The position numbers and the translations under genes are program-made. The notes under the pieces are model-generated. The model had not been told where the DNA came from. It searched no databases and saw nothing but the letters and a program-made list of their open reading frames with translations. A stretch of DNA of 41,579 nt from Proteiniphilum sp. (GTDB lineage: Bacteria; Bacteroidota; Bacteroidia; Bacteroidales; Dysgonomonadaceae). The stretch covers positions 1-41,579 of the forward strand of contig JAHDQF010000059.1 of assembly GCA_018433945.1 (NCBI GenBank). The letters run 5' to 3'. Of the stretch, positions 16,528 through 25,581 are shown in pieces (position 1 is the first letter of the stretch; the number at the start of each line of letters is the position of its first letter).

Positions 16528-16561
16528 CGTTGTCTGGCACAACGCCTGCCCCATTGGGCAG
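16528..16561 (+). other. Two small perfect hairpins before the zinc-ribbon gene
   Basis: CGTTGT (16528-16533)/ACAACG (16539-16544) with loop CTGGC, and immediately CTGCCC (16546-16551)/GGGCAG (16556-16561) with loop CATT. Both are perfect 6-bp stems placed after the terminator and 57 nt before the next ATG. They could be leader structure of the next gene or a small RNA; no known family is recognised. Confidence 0.45.
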
Positions 16562-16617
16562 TTGCGGAATTGCCACCAGGTGAACATCAACATAACATTA
16601 TCAAAAATAGCATTCAT

Positions 16618-17385
16618 ATGGCAACAAAAAAGAAAGTCGTGGAACAGGAAATGTCGGTAGAAGACAAACTGAAGTCACTTTACAAGCTGCAGTCCTATCT
16701 CTCAGAGATCGACCGCATCAAAACCCTCAGGGGGGAACTACCCCTGGAGGTAGCTGACCTGGACGATGAGATTGCCGGGTTGGGGACCCGTATCAATAAC
16801 TTTGAGTTGGAGCTCAAGCAACTGGAGGAGAACACCAAGTTACAGAAAGGTAAGATCGAAACCAGCAAGGCGAAGATTGAGCGATACACCAAGCAGCTGG
16901 ATAATGTGCGCAACAGCAAGGAGTATGACCATCTCTCGAAAGAGATCGAATTCGAAACGCTTGAGATTGAACTGTCGGAGAAGCATATCCGTGAATATGA
17001 ACAGCAGGTTGTGGCGATTAAGGAGCAGATAGCTGCTGCCAAAGAGTTGCTGAAAGAGAAAACAAGCGACCTGGAACACAAGAAGAAAGAGCTCGAAGAT
17101 ATCGTCTCAGAAACAAAAGCACAGGAGGAGAAGATACGCGAGAAAGCCAAGAAAACGGAGACCACCATTGAGCCGCGTCTGTTGGCAGCGTTCAAGCGTA
17201 TCCGTAAGAATGCCCGCAACGGGCTGGGTATCGTGCCCATTCAGCGGGGTGCCTGTGGCGGTTGCTTTAACAAGATACCGCCGCAGAAGCAGATGGATAT
17301 CAAACTGGGTAAGAAGGTCATTGTTTGTGAGTATTGTGGTCGCATCATGATTGATCCCGTGATGGCGGGCCTTGCTGAGAAATAG
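16618..17385 (+). CDS. Coiled-coil protein with C4-type zinc ribbon
   Basis: 255 residues from ATG 16618; a frame-open TTG at 16570 would add an unlikely tail. Residues about 20-185 form a long charged coiled-coil hairpin (EIEFETLEIELSEKHIREYE and similar heptads). The end is a C4 zinc ribbon: CGGCFNKIPPQ, then VIVCEYCGRIM, giving CxxC-x20ish-CxxC. This is the widespread CT398/CdsZ-like family, often found next to nif3-like genes as here. Its function in Bacteroidetes is not established. Confidence 0.88.
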   Translation: MATKKKVVEQEMSVEDKLKSLYKLQSYLSEIDRIKTLRGELPLEVADLDDEIAGLGTRINNFELELKQLEENTKLQKGKIETSKAKIERYTKQLDNVRNSKEYDHLSKEIEFETLEIELSEKHIREYEQQVVAIKEQIAAAKELLKEKTSDLEHKKKELEDIVSETKAQEEKIREKAKKTETTIEPRLLAAFKRIRKNARNGLGIVPIQRGACGGCFNKIPPQKQMDIKLGKKVIVCEYCGRIMIDPVMAGLAEK

Positions 17386-17459
17386 CGCGTGTGGCAGCGA
17401 GGTGAGAAGAGGGTAGATTATGGATTTTTTTCCCTATTTCTTCCCATAATTTGCACTGT

Positions 17460-17483
17460 TTTGTGACAAATGGTTTATCTTTG
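17460..17483 (+). promoter_or_regulatory. Probable promoter of the nqr operon (-7 box)
   Basis: TATCTTTG at 17476-17483 matches the TAnnTTTG box. The nearest TTTG elements (17450-17453, 22 nt away; 17460-17463, 12 nt away) are not at the ideal 19-nt spacing, so only the -7 element is convincing. Confidence 0.45.
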
Positions 17484-17597
17484 CAATCCAATTGGAATCA
17501 TGCTCTCATGTTCATTCACAGCTAACTAAAAAAACCTTTTGATTGATAATTGATTACTCAAAAAAAGGTCATTACCTGGTTATTTATTACACAACTT

Positions 17598-18944
17598 ATG
17601 GCTAATCGAATAAAAATTAAGAAAGGCTTACGGATCCCGTTGTTGGGGGAGTGTGAAGAGACACTCCGCGGCACGGTGAGAAGTGAGGTGGTGCGAATCT
17701 GCCCCGAGGATTTTCAGGGCATCACTCCCAAGTTAGCCGTCAAGGCGGGCGACAGCGTGAAAGCGGGTTCCCCTCTTTTCTATGAAAAGAACCAGCCCAG
17801 CATGTTGTTTGCCTCACCTGTGAGCGGTGTGGTCACCACCATTGAACGGGGTGAGAAACGCCGCATTCGCTATATTGAAGTCAAGGCAGATGCCACAACT
17901 GAGTATCTGGATTATGGCATAAAAAAACCGGCTGACCTCTCTGCTGAAGAGGTGAAACAGTCGATCCTGGATGCCGGCATCTGGTTCCTGATCAAACAGC
18001 GCCCCTATGATGTGGTGGCTGCACCCGGTAAGGCTCCTCGTGACATCTTCGTCACGGGCTTCGATACGGCGCCGCTGGCTCCAAATTACGATTTTATCCT
18101 GCAGGGGCAGGAGGCAGACCTCGAGGCCGGGTTCGACGCACTGTCGAAGCTGACCGCCGGAAAGGTCTATCTCTCCATCAGCCCGAAGAGCAGCAACAAG
18201 GGGTTGCGTGAGGCGAAGAACGTGGTCATCACCGAGTTCGACGGCCCTCATCCGGCGGGCAACGTGGGTGTGCAGATCAACCGCCTGAAGCCGGTGAACC
18301 GCGGCGAGACGGTCTGGACCCTCAACGCTTTGGATGTGGCCATCATTGGGCGCCTCTTCAACAAGGGTATCGTGGACCTGACACGTATCGTAGCCCTTGC
18401 CGGCTCGGAGGTGAAGCAGACCGGCTACTGGAAGATGGTGATCGGTACCCAGCTGAAGCAGCTCTTCCAAAACAACGTGACCGAAGGGATCTCGCTGCGT
18501 TACATCAGCGGCAACCCGCTGACCGGTGTGAAGATCGATGCGGATGGGGTGCTGCGTGCCGGCCATTCGCAGGTGACGGTGATTCCTGAGGGTGACGACG
18601 TGCATGAGGCTCTCGGCTGGGCATCGCTCTCCCCCAGGCGCTACAGCGCCGGTTGCACCTATCCCAGGCTGAAAAAAGCCTACCGCCTGGATGCACGACT
18701 GCTGGGCGGTCGCCGTGCCATCATCGTCTCCAACGAGTATGACAAGGTGTTCCCCATGGATATTTACCCTGAGCAGCTGATCAAGGCGATCATCGCTTTC
18801 AATATCGACAAGATGGAGGCGCTGGGTATCTACGAGGTGGCCCCGGAAGATTTCGCACTCTGCGAGTTTGTTGACACCTCGAAGCTGGAGTTGCAACACA
18901 TCGTACGCAGCGGCCTTGATCTGCTCCGCAAGGAGATGGAGTAA
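17598..18944 (+). CDS. nqrA: Na+-translocating NADH:quinone reductase subunit A
   Basis: Peripheral cytoplasmic subunit of the Na+-NQR respiratory complex, 448 residues. The ATG at 17598 gives the family start MANRIKIKKGLRIPLLGE. Recognisable stretches are FASPVSGVVTTIERGEKRRI (lipoyl/hybrid-like domain), FVTGFDTAPLAPNYDFIL, EFDGPHPAGNVGVQINRLKP and the C-terminal EFVDTSKLELQHIVRSGLDL. It is the first gene of a six-gene operon in standard order. Confidence 0.97.
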   Translation: MANRIKIKKGLRIPLLGECEETLRGTVRSEVVRICPEDFQGITPKLAVKAGDSVKAGSPLFYEKNQPSMLFASPVSGVVTTIERGEKRRIRYIEVKADATTEYLDYGIKKPADLSAEEVKQSILDAGIWFLIKQRPYDVVAAPGKAPRDIFVTGFDTAPLAPNYDFILQGQEADLEAGFDALSKLTAGKVYLSISPKSSNKGLREAKNVVITEFDGPHPAGNVGVQINRLKPVNRGETVWTLNALDVAIIGRLFNKGIVDLTRIVALAGSEVKQTGYWKMVIGTQLKQLFQNNVTEGISLRYISGNPLTGVKIDADGVLRAGHSQVTVIPEGDDVHEALGWASLSPRRYSAGCTYPRLKKAYRLDARLLGGRRAIIVSNEYDKVFPMDIYPEQLIKAIIAFNIDKMEALGIYEVAPEDFALCEFVDTSKLELQHIVRSGLDLLRKEME

Positions 18945-18990
18945 CGGAAGAGCGGGATCATTTGAATAATAACTACTAAAATATAGCACT

Positions 18991-20208
18991 TTGAAAGCGT
19001 TAAGAAACTATCTTGATAAGATAAAGCCCAATTTTGAAGAGGGGGGAAAGCTGCATTGGCTCTATTCCACTTACGATGCGTTTGAGACGTTTCTGTTTGT
19101 CCCCAACACTACTTCCAAAAGAGGCGTACACATTCACGATGCGCGCGACTCGAAGCGTACCATGATCATCGTGATCGTGGCCCTGATACCGGCACTGCTG
19201 GTGGGCATGTACAACGTGGGACTGCAACACTATATGGCCATCGGCCAGGAGGTGTCGCTGCTCAACAAATTTCTTTTCGGCCTGATTGCCATGTTGCCGC
19301 TGATCGTGGTCTCCTACGTGGTGGGTCTCGGCATCGAGTTTGCCATGGCGCAGGTGAAAAAAGAGGAGGTGGCCGAGGGTTTTCTGGTCTCCGGGATGTT
19401 GATCCCGATGATCGTGCCCATCGACACGCCCCTCTGGATGGTGGCCGTGGCCACTGCCTTCTCGGTTATCTTTGCCAAGGAGGTGTTTGGCGGTACAGGT
19501 TACAACATCTTCAATGTGGCACTCATTGTTCGTGCGTTTCTCTTCTTCTCTTATCCCTCCAAGATGTCGGGCGACCAGGTATGGGTGCGCACGGCTGATA
19601 CCTTTGGCATGGGTAAGGGGAGTGTGATTGATGGCTACTCTGGCGCTACACCGCTGGGACAGATTGCCACCACCGAGGCAGGCAGCTTCAGTGAGTTCAC
19701 TTTCCATGGCATCACGGGTGATCCCCTTTCCATCAGTGATATGTTCTTCGGCTTCATCCCCGGCTCGGTGGGTGAGGTCTCAACTTTTGCCATCCTCCTG
19801 GGTGCGCTGATCCTGATTGCCACCGGCGTGGGCAGCTGGAAGACCATGCTCTCGGTCTTTGTGGGCGGTGCTGTGGGTGTGTTGCTGGTCAACACTTTTG
19901 CACAGAATGCCATCATGGAGATGCCCCTCTACTATCACTTCCTGCTGGGAGGATTTGCTTTTGGTGCCGTCTTCATGGCTACCGACCCGGTGACATCGGC
20001 CCGTACGGAGAGAGGTAAATGGATTTACGGCTTCCTGATCGGACTGATGGCGATCACCATCCGCGTCTTCAACCCCGGCTACCCGGAGGGGATGATGCTG
20101 GCGATCCTGCTGATGAACGCCTTTGCACCGCTCATCGACTTCTACGTGATCGATGCCAACATCAGACGGCGGTTGAAACGTGCCGCGGCTGTGTCACAAC
20201 AGGCATAA
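18991..20208 (+). CDS. nqrB: Na+-translocating NADH:quinone reductase subunit B
   Basis: Integral membrane subunit, 405 residues, about ten membrane segments. The conserved N-terminus (KALRNYLDKIKPNFEEGGKL) begins at a TTG, with a stop codon 21 nt upstream and no ATG between, so TTG is the true start. The covalent FMN-binding motif SGATPLGQ places the flavinylated Thr at residue 220. The Na+ path and quinone site lie in this subunit. Confidence 0.97.
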   Translation: MKALRNYLDKIKPNFEEGGKLHWLYSTYDAFETFLFVPNTTSKRGVHIHDARDSKRTMIIVIVALIPALLVGMYNVGLQHYMAIGQEVSLLNKFLFGLIAMLPLIVVSYVVGLGIEFAMAQVKKEEVAEGFLVSGMLIPMIVPIDTPLWMVAVATAFSVIFAKEVFGGTGYNIFNVALIVRAFLFFSYPSKMSGDQVWVRTADTFGMGKGSVIDGYSGATPLGQIATTEAGSFSEFTFHGITGDPLSISDMFFGFIPGSVGEVSTFAILLGALILIATGVGSWKTMLSVFVGGAVGVLLVNTFAQNAIMEMPLYYHFLLGGFAFGAVFMATDPVTSARTERGKWIYGFLIGLMAITIRVFNPGYPEGMMLAILLMNAFAPLIDFYVIDANIRRRLKRAAAVSQQA

Positions 20209-20252
20209 CGACTGTAACAGAATAAGCATCAAGATTGCATAAATCAAACGAT

Positions 20253-20963
20253 ATGAACAGAGAAAACAGTGGATACACAATCATATACGCAGCAGTAATG
20301 GTGATCATTGTCGCCCTGGGGCTTGCCTTTACCCATCAGGCACTGAGTGAGAGACAGACCGCCAATGTGAACATCGACAAGATGCAGCAGATACTGCGTT
20401 CGCTGAACATGGATGTCTCTGCTGCCGATGCGCAGCAGAAATATGATGAATTGGTGAAGAATGCCTACCTGATTACCCCCGAGGGTGAGAAGGTGGAGGG
20501 TAGCGAGGGTACCTCCCCCGATGATCCCGCTTTCTCCACCGAGCTGGACGATGAGCGTGCAGCGGGGCTGCCGGTATATGAAGCGGAGGTGGATGGTTCG
20601 GTAAAGTATATCATCCCGATGCAGGGTACCGGACTGTGGGGACCCATCTGGGGATACCTGGCCGTGGAGGCTGATGGCAGCACCATCTACGGTGCCGAGT
20701 TCGGTCACCAGGGCGAGACCCCGGGGCTGGGAGCCGAGATTGCGACACCCTCTTTTCGTAAGCAGTTTACCGGTAAGGAGCTGATCAAGGAGGGGAGCTT
20801 CCGCTCCGTAGCGGTGGTGAAGTCTGGTCAGACGGCTGCCGGCCGTGACTATGTGGACGGCATCTCCGGTGGTACCATCACCAGCAAGGGGGTGGATGCC
20901 ATGCTGCTCAACAGCGTGGGGAAATACAGTAAATTTTTGATGAACCTGAATGCTGCCCAATGA
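20253..20963 (+). CDS. nqrC: Na+-translocating NADH:quinone reductase subunit C
   Basis: 236 residues from ATG 20253. One N-terminal membrane anchor (YTIIYAAVMVIIVALGLAF) precedes a periplasmic FMN-binding domain. The flavinylation motif is DGISGGTITSKG, with Thr208 as the expected FMN acceptor (SGGT in place of the common SGAT). Co-transcribed with nqrB, 44 nt downstream. Flavinylation requires an ApbE-type transferase, which is not in this window. Confidence 0.96.
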   Translation: MNRENSGYTIIYAAVMVIIVALGLAFTHQALSERQTANVNIDKMQQILRSLNMDVSAADAQQKYDELVKNAYLITPEGEKVEGSEGTSPDDPAFSTELDDERAAGLPVYEAEVDGSVKYIIPMQGTGLWGPIWGYLAVEADGSTIYGAEFGHQGETPGLGAEIATPSFRKQFTGKELIKEGSFRSVAVVKSGQTAAGRDYVDGISGGTITSKGVDAMLLNSVGKYSKFLMNLNAAQ

Positions 20964-20990
20964 GGTCAGTCAACATAAAAGTATAAGAAT

Positions 20991-21623
20991 ATGGGATTAT
21001 CTACAAAAACAAAAGCGGCCCTGCTGGGACCGTTGAATAAGAACAACCCTGTGATCGTGCAGGTGCTCGGTATCTGCTCTGCGCTGGCGGTCACCTCTAA
21101 GCTGGAGCCTTCACTGGTGATGGCTGTAGCCGTGACGCTGGTGCTGGCTGCGGCCAATGTGATCATCTCGTTGCTGCGCAAGACCATTCCCAACCGTATC
21201 CGTATCATCGTACAGCTGGTGGTGGTGGCTACGCTGGTGACGATCGTGAGTGAGGTGTTGAAAGCTTTCGCCTACGATGTAAATAAACAGCTTTCGGTCT
21301 TTGTGGGTCTGATCGTGACCAACTGTATCCTGATGGGACGCCTTGAGGCGTTTGCCCTGGGCAACGGTCCCTGGCCCTCCTTCCTCGACGGCATTGGCAA
21401 TGGACTGGGGTATGGCTGGATTCTGGTGGCGGTGGGATTCTTCCGTGAGCTGCTGGGATCGGGTGAGCTGCTGGGATATAAGGTGATTCCGCAGTTCATG
21501 TATGACGCCGGATACCAGAACAACGGACTGATGATGCTGGCTCCCATGGCACTGATCCTGGTGGCAGTGATCATCTGGGTACACCGGTCCCGCAACAAGG
21601 AATTGCAGGAGGAAACCAATTAA
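20991..21623 (+). CDS. nqrD: Na+-translocating NADH:quinone reductase subunit D
   Basis: 210-residue membrane subunit, six predicted spans. It starts MGLSTKTKAALLGPLNKNNP and contains VLGICSALAVTSKLEPSLVM and FVGLIVTNCILMGRLEAFAL, where the conserved Cys residues that coordinate an iron centre together with NqrE lie (Cys in GICSAL and in TNCILMG). Confidence 0.97.
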   Translation: MGLSTKTKAALLGPLNKNNPVIVQVLGICSALAVTSKLEPSLVMAVAVTLVLAAANVIISLLRKTIPNRIRIIVQLVVVATLVTIVSEVLKAFAYDVNKQLSVFVGLIVTNCILMGRLEAFALGNGPWPSFLDGIGNGLGYGWILVAVGFFRELLGSGELLGYKVIPQFMYDAGYQNNGLMMLAPMALILVAVIIWVHRSRNKELQEETN

Positions 21624-21648
21624 CAGAAACTGAAAAACGACTACAAAT

Positions 21649-22263
21649 ATGGATGCAATTAGTCTGATTGTCCGGTCGATCTTTGTCGACAACATGATAT
21701 TCGCCTATTTTCTTGGGATGTGCTCCTTCCTGGCGGTGTCGAGGAATGTGAAAACAGCCCTGGGACTCGGTATTGCCGTTACCTTCGTACTGGTGATCAC
21801 GGTACCTGTCAACTTTCTGCTGGAAAACTATGTGCTCAAAGCAGGTGCGCTCTCCTGGCTGGGTGAGGAGTATGCGGAAGTGGACCTGAGTGTCTTCAGC
21901 CTGCTGATCTTTATCGCCATCATCGCTTCCATTGTACAGCTGGTGGAGATGATCATCGAGCGATTCAGTCCCTCACTCTACGCCTCACTCGGTATCTTCC
22001 TGCCGCTGATCGCCGTGAACTGTTCCATCCTCGGTGGATCACTGTTCATGCAGCAGCGCCAATTTGCCAATATTGGTATGGCTACTGCCTACGGCTTTGG
22101 TTCCGGTATCGGCTGGCTGCTGGCCATCGTGGGGCTGGCTGCCATTCGCGAGAAGCTGGAGTATTCGCATGTACCCAAGCCGCTCAAGGGATTGGGCATC
22201 ACCTTTATTGTGACGGCACTGATGGCCATCGGCTTCATGAGCTTCTCCGGAATCAATATCTAA
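21649..22263 (+). CDS. nqrE: Na+-translocating NADH:quinone reductase subunit E
   Basis: 204-residue membrane subunit, related in fold to NqrD but inverted. It contains [20 protein letters not shown] and [20 protein letters not shown], each with the conserved Cys of the inter-subunit iron site. Gap of 25 nt after nqrD. Confidence 0.97.
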   Translation: MDAISLIVRSIFVDNMIFAYFLGMCSFLAVSRNVKTALGLGIAVTFVLVITVPVNFLLENYVLKAGALSWLGEEYAEVDLSVFSLLIFIAIIASIVQLVEMIIERFSPSLYASLGIFLPLIAVNCSILGGSLFMQQRQFANIGMATAYGFGSGIGWLLAIVGLAAIREKLEYSHVPKPLKGLGITFIVTALMAIGFMSFSGINI

Positions 22264-22310
22264 TCATCAACAGATAGCAACAGAAATAAATATAAATAAA
22301 ATACATAAGT

Positions 22311-23585
22311 ATGAGTGTATTATTGAGTGCGGGCGGATTGACCATATGGGCGAGTGTCATCGTATTCCTGCTGGTCATTTTGATCCTGGTAGTGATCATC
22401 CTGGTAGCAAAGGCAAAACTGATGCCCACGGGCAACGTGAAGATCATCGTGAACGAAGAAAAAGAGCTGGAGGTGCCGATGGGAAGCACGCTGCTCACCA
22501 CCCTGCAATCGCAGGACATCTACCTCTCTTCCGCCTGTGGTGGTGGAGGTACCTGCGGCCAGTGCCGTTGCCGTGTGCTTGAGGGGGGAGGAGAGATTCT
22601 CCCCACCGAGAAGGGTCACTTCAGCCGTAAGGAGCAGCTGAACAACTGGCGACTGAGCTGCCAGCTGAAGGTGAAGGAGGATATGAAGATCATCGTTCCC
22701 GAAGAGGTGTTCGGCATCAAGGAGTGGGAGTGTGAGGTGGTCTCCAACCGCAATGTGGCATCGTTCATCAAGGAGTTTGTGGTGAAGCTGCCGGAGGGGG
22801 AGAAGCTCGATTTCAAGCCTGGCTCCTACATCCAGATCAGGGTGCCTAAGTATGGCCAGATCAAATATTCTGACTTTATCATTGAAGAGGAGTACAAAGC
22901 GGAGTGGGACAAGTTAAAGATGTGGGATCTGGTTGCCAGGAACGATGAGGAGACAGTGCGTGCTTATTCCATGGCCAACTATCCCGCCGAGGGGAACGTC
23001 ATCATGCTCAACGTGCGTGTGGCCACACCGCCGTTCGACCGTGCCAAGGGCACCTGGATGGCTGTGAACCCGGGGATCGTCTCTTCTTATATCTTCAGTC
23101 TGAAGCCGGGTGACAAGGTGATGATGTCTGGTCCTTATGGTGACTTCCACCCCATCATCGACAGCAAGCGAGAGATGCTCTGGGTGGGCGGTGGCGCCGG
23201 TATGGCACCCCTCCGTGCACAAATCATGCACATGACCAAGACGCTGAAGGTCACGGACCGGAAGATGTCTTACTTCTACGGTGCGCGTGCACTGGTGGAA
23301 GCGTTTTACCTCGAAGATTTCTACGAACTGGAGCGTGAGTTCCCCAACTTTTCGTTCCACCTGGCACTCGACCGCCCCGACCCGGCTGCGGATGCTGCCG
23401 GCGTGAAGTACACCCCCGGATTTGTGCATCAGGTGATCTATGATTCCTACCTGAAAGATCATGAGGCTCCGGAAGATATTGAGTACTACATGTGCGGTCC
23501 CGGACCCATGGCGGCCGCCGTACAGCGGATGCTCGATGACCTGGGCGTGCCACCCGAGATGATTATGTTTGATGATTTTGGGTAA
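22311..23585 (+). CDS. nqrF: Na+-translocating NADH:quinone reductase subunit F
   Basis: NADH-oxidising subunit, 424 residues. In order: an N-terminal membrane helix (about 5-30), a 2Fe-2S ferredoxin domain with [20 protein letters not shown] and a fourth Cys in WRLSCQLKV, an FAD domain with the RAYSMANYP motif, and an NADH-binding domain with [14 protein letters not shown] and YYMCGPGPM. It is the last gene of the operon. Confidence 0.97.
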   Translation: MSVLLSAGGLTIWASVIVFLLVILILVVIILVAKAKLMPTGNVKIIVNEEKELEVPMGSTLLTTLQSQDIYLSSACGGGGTCGQCRCRVLEGGGEILPTEKGHFSRKEQLNNWRLSCQLKVKEDMKIIVPEEVFGIKEWECEVVSNRNVASFIKEFVVKLPEGEKLDFKPGSYIQIRVPKYGQIKYSDFIIEEEYKAEWDKLKMWDLVARNDEETVRAYSMANYPAEGNVIMLNVRVATPPFDRAKGTWMAVNPGIVSSYIFSLKPGDKVMMSGPYGDFHPIIDSKREMLWVGGGAGMAPLRAQIMHMTKTLKVTDRKMSYFYGARALVEAFYLEDFYELEREFPNFSFHLALDRPDPAADAAGVKYTPGFVHQVIYDSYLKDHEAPEDIEYYMCGPGPMAAAVQRMLDDLGVPPEMIMFDDFG

Positions 23586-23725
23586 ATAGCGAATCATGAA
23601 TGCTTCAAATCGGTAAACGGCTGATAGCGTGAATAGTTTATTGCGCTGTTTTGTGTCAAATGAAAAGATAATGGGCTCTTGAATTGTCAAAATGTAAATT
23701 TCTTAGCAAAATATTTGCAAAATAT

Positions 23726-23756
23726 TTTGCCGGTTCACTTTTTTGGCTTTACTTTG
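23726..23756 (+). promoter_or_regulatory. Promoter of the leu-ilv operon
   Basis: TTTG at 23726-23729 and TTACTTTG at 23749-23756 are exactly 19 nt apart, matching the Bacteroidetes consensus except one base in the -7 box. Transcription would begin about 25 nt before the leader-peptide ATG. Confidence 0.7.
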
Positions 23757-23787
23757 CAACCATCAAACAGTAAACAGATACATCACA

Positions 23788-23853
23788 ATGGTGCGCAATA
23801 TTGATATTCTAGTCATTTCTATTCTACTTCTTCTGGAAGGATTCAGAGGGTGA
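23788..23853 (+). CDS. Branched-chain amino acid leader peptide
   Basis: A 21-codon frame, M-V-R-N-I-D-I-L-V-I-S-I-L-L-L-L-E-G-F-R-G, between the promoter and leuA. Eleven of the 21 residues are Val, Ile or Leu, including the run I-L-L-L-L. Its stop codon sits within the strand that can form an antiterminator. The codons are a stall sensor for charged tRNA-Leu/Ile/Val; the peptide itself probably has no further role. Confidence 0.85.
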   Translation: MVRNIDILVISILLLLEGFRG

Positions 23854-23932
23854 GACTGGTATATCATATCGTATATTGACGCAGATAAATAGATTTAGAT
23901 GACCTTTCTCACCCGGTGAGAAAGGTTTTTTT
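23848..23932 (+). promoter_or_regulatory. Transcription attenuator of the leu-ilv operon
   Basis: Terminator: ACCTTTCTCA (23902-23911) pairs perfectly with TGAGAAAGGT (23917-23926), loop CCCGG, then a T-run to 23932. Antiterminator: GGGTGAGA (23848-23855), which overlaps the leader stop codon, is perfectly complementary to TCTCACCC (23907-23914) in the terminator's 5' arm. A ribosome reaching the stop masks 23848-23855 and allows termination; one stalled at the Leu/Ile/Val codons leaves it free to block the terminator. Confidence 0.85.
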
Positions 23933-23960
23933 GGTTACGACTAATCAACAGGAATGAACA

Positions 23961-25451
23961 ATGGAGCGTATTTATGTTTTTGACACCACATTGAGGGATG
24001 GCGAACAGGTTCCCGGTTGCCAGCTCAACACCATTGAGAAGATACAGATTGCGCAGGCACTGGAGCTGCTGGGTGTGGATGTGATTGAAGCTGGATTTCC
24101 GGTATCGAGTCCCGGTGATTTTAACTCGGTGGTGGAGATTTCAAAGGCAGTAACCTGGCCTACCATCTGTGCACTGACCCGTGCAGTGGAGAAAGATATT
24201 GAGGTAGCTGCCGAGTCGCTGCAGCATGCCAAGCGGAAAAGGATCCACACCGGCATCGGCACTTCTGACAGCCATATCAGGTACAAATTCAACTCCAACC
24301 GGGAAGAGATCATCGAACGGGCGGTGAAGGCAGTGAAGCATGCCCGCCGCTTCGTGGACGATGTGGAGTTCTATGCCGAGGATGCGGGACGTACCGGCAA
24401 CGAATACCTGGCCCGTGTGGTGCAGGCAGTGGTGAACGCCGGTGCCACCGTGGTGAATATCCCCGACACCACCGGCTACTGTTTCCCCGACGAGTATGGT
24501 GCCAAGATCAAATACCTGATGAACAACGTGGATATGAAAGATGCGATTCTCTCCACCCATTGCCATCAAGACCTGGGCATGGCTACAGCAAATACGCTCT
24601 CGGGCGTAATCAATGGCGCCCGCCAGGTGGAGGTGACCATCAATGGCATCGGCGAGCGGGCCGGCAATACCTCTCTCGAGGAGGTGGTGATGGCACTCAA
24701 GAGCCACAAGGAGCGGGGTTTCGATACCAATATCAATACCCAGCATATCTACTCCACCAGCCGCATGGTCTCCAGCCTGATGAACATGCCGGTGCAGCCC
24801 AACAAGGCGATCGTGGGCCGCAATGCCTTTGCACACTCTTCCGGCATTCACCAGGACGGGGTGCTGAAGAATGTGGAGACCTACGAGATCATCAATCCCA
24901 AAGATGTGGGCATCGATGACAATGCGATCGTGCTGACCGCCCGCAGCGGGCGTGCCGCACTGAAGAACCGTCTCAACCTGCTGGGTGTGAAGCTGGAATC
25001 GGAGGAGCTGGACAAGGTGTATCAGCAGTTCCTCGAGCTGGCGGACAGGAAAAAGGACATCAACGATGACGATATCCTGATGCTGGTAGGCAAAGAGGCA
25101 CGCCTGCATCGCATCAAGGTGGAGTATCTGCAGGTGCTCTGTGGCATTGGCGTGCGCGACGTGGCAAGCATCTGCCTCAACATTGCCGGCGAGCGCTTCG
25201 AAGCCACCGCCAGCGGCAACGGCCCGGTGGATGCCGCCATCCGTGCAGTGAAAAATATCATCAAACGAAAAATCAAGATACAGGAGTTCCTGATCCAGGC
25301 CATCGACCATGGCAGCGACGACATCGGCAAGGTGCATATGCAGGTGGAACATAACGGCGCTCTTTACTACGGTTTCTCGGCCAATACCGATATCGTGGCA
25401 GCCTCAGTGGAGGCCTATATCGACGCGGTAAATAAGTTTACGGACGGATAA
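23961..25451 (+). CDS. leuA: 2-isopropylmalate synthase
   Basis: First committed step of leucine synthesis: 2-oxoisovalerate + acetyl-CoA to 2-isopropylmalate. 496 residues. The DRE-TIM catalytic barrel carries [17 protein letters not shown] and the metal-binding [14 protein letters not shown], followed by the [19 protein letters not shown] signature. The C-terminal LeuA dimer/regulatory domain (about 390-496) with [11 protein letters not shown] would allow feedback inhibition by leucine. It is the first structural gene after the attenuator. Confidence 0.96.
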   Translation: MERIYVFDTTLRDGEQVPGCQLNTIEKIQIAQALELLGVDVIEAGFPVSSPGDFNSVVEISKAVTWPTICALTRAVEKDIEVAAESLQHAKRKRIHTGIGTSDSHIRYKFNSNREEIIERAVKAVKHARRFVDDVEFYAEDAGRTGNEYLARVVQAVVNAGATVVNIPDTTGYCFPDEYGAKIKYLMNNVDMKDAILSTHCHQDLGMATANTLSGVINGARQVEVTINGIGERAGNTSLEEVVMALKSHKERGFDTNINTQHIYSTSRMVSSLMNMPVQPNKAIVGRNAFAHSSGIHQDGVLKNVETYEIINPKDVGIDDNAIVLTARSGRAALKNRLNLLGVKLESEELDKVYQQFLELADRKKDINDDDILMLVGKEARLHRIKVEYLQVLCGIGVRDVASICLNIAGERFEATASGNGPVDAAIRAVKNIIKRKIKIQEFLIQAIDHGSDDIGKVHMQVEHNGALYYGFSANTDIVAASVEAYIDAVNKFTDG

Positions 25452-25470
25452 TTGGCTTCTGCCTTGCGGC

Positions 25471-25554
25471 GATAAGCTGTAAGCGATAAGCAGTAAGCTA
25501 TAAGCTATAAGCTGTAAGCAGTAAGCGACAAGTGATAAGTGATAAGCAGTAGGC
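25471..25554 (+). repeat. Twelve tandem NNTAAGC heptads between leuA and leuC
   Basis: GATAAGC TGTAAGC GATAA... continues as twelve consecutive 7-nt units of form NNTAAGC (later ones degenerate to GACAAGT, GATAAGT, AGTAGGC), 84 nt in all. Because 7 is not a multiple of 3, the TAA recurs in all three forward frames. Confidence 0.9.
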
Positions 25555-25581
25555 AAATATCAAATCAACGAATCAACATAA

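Noticed and set aside
23760..23932. T-box or riboswitch reading of the leuA leader
   Set aside because: No T-box consensus or specifier-loop architecture is seen; a translated leader with Leu/Ile/Val codons and overlapping antiterminator explains the structure better.
25471..25554. CRISPR-like repeat array
   Set aside because: Units are 7 nt with no spacers; a simple tandem repeat.
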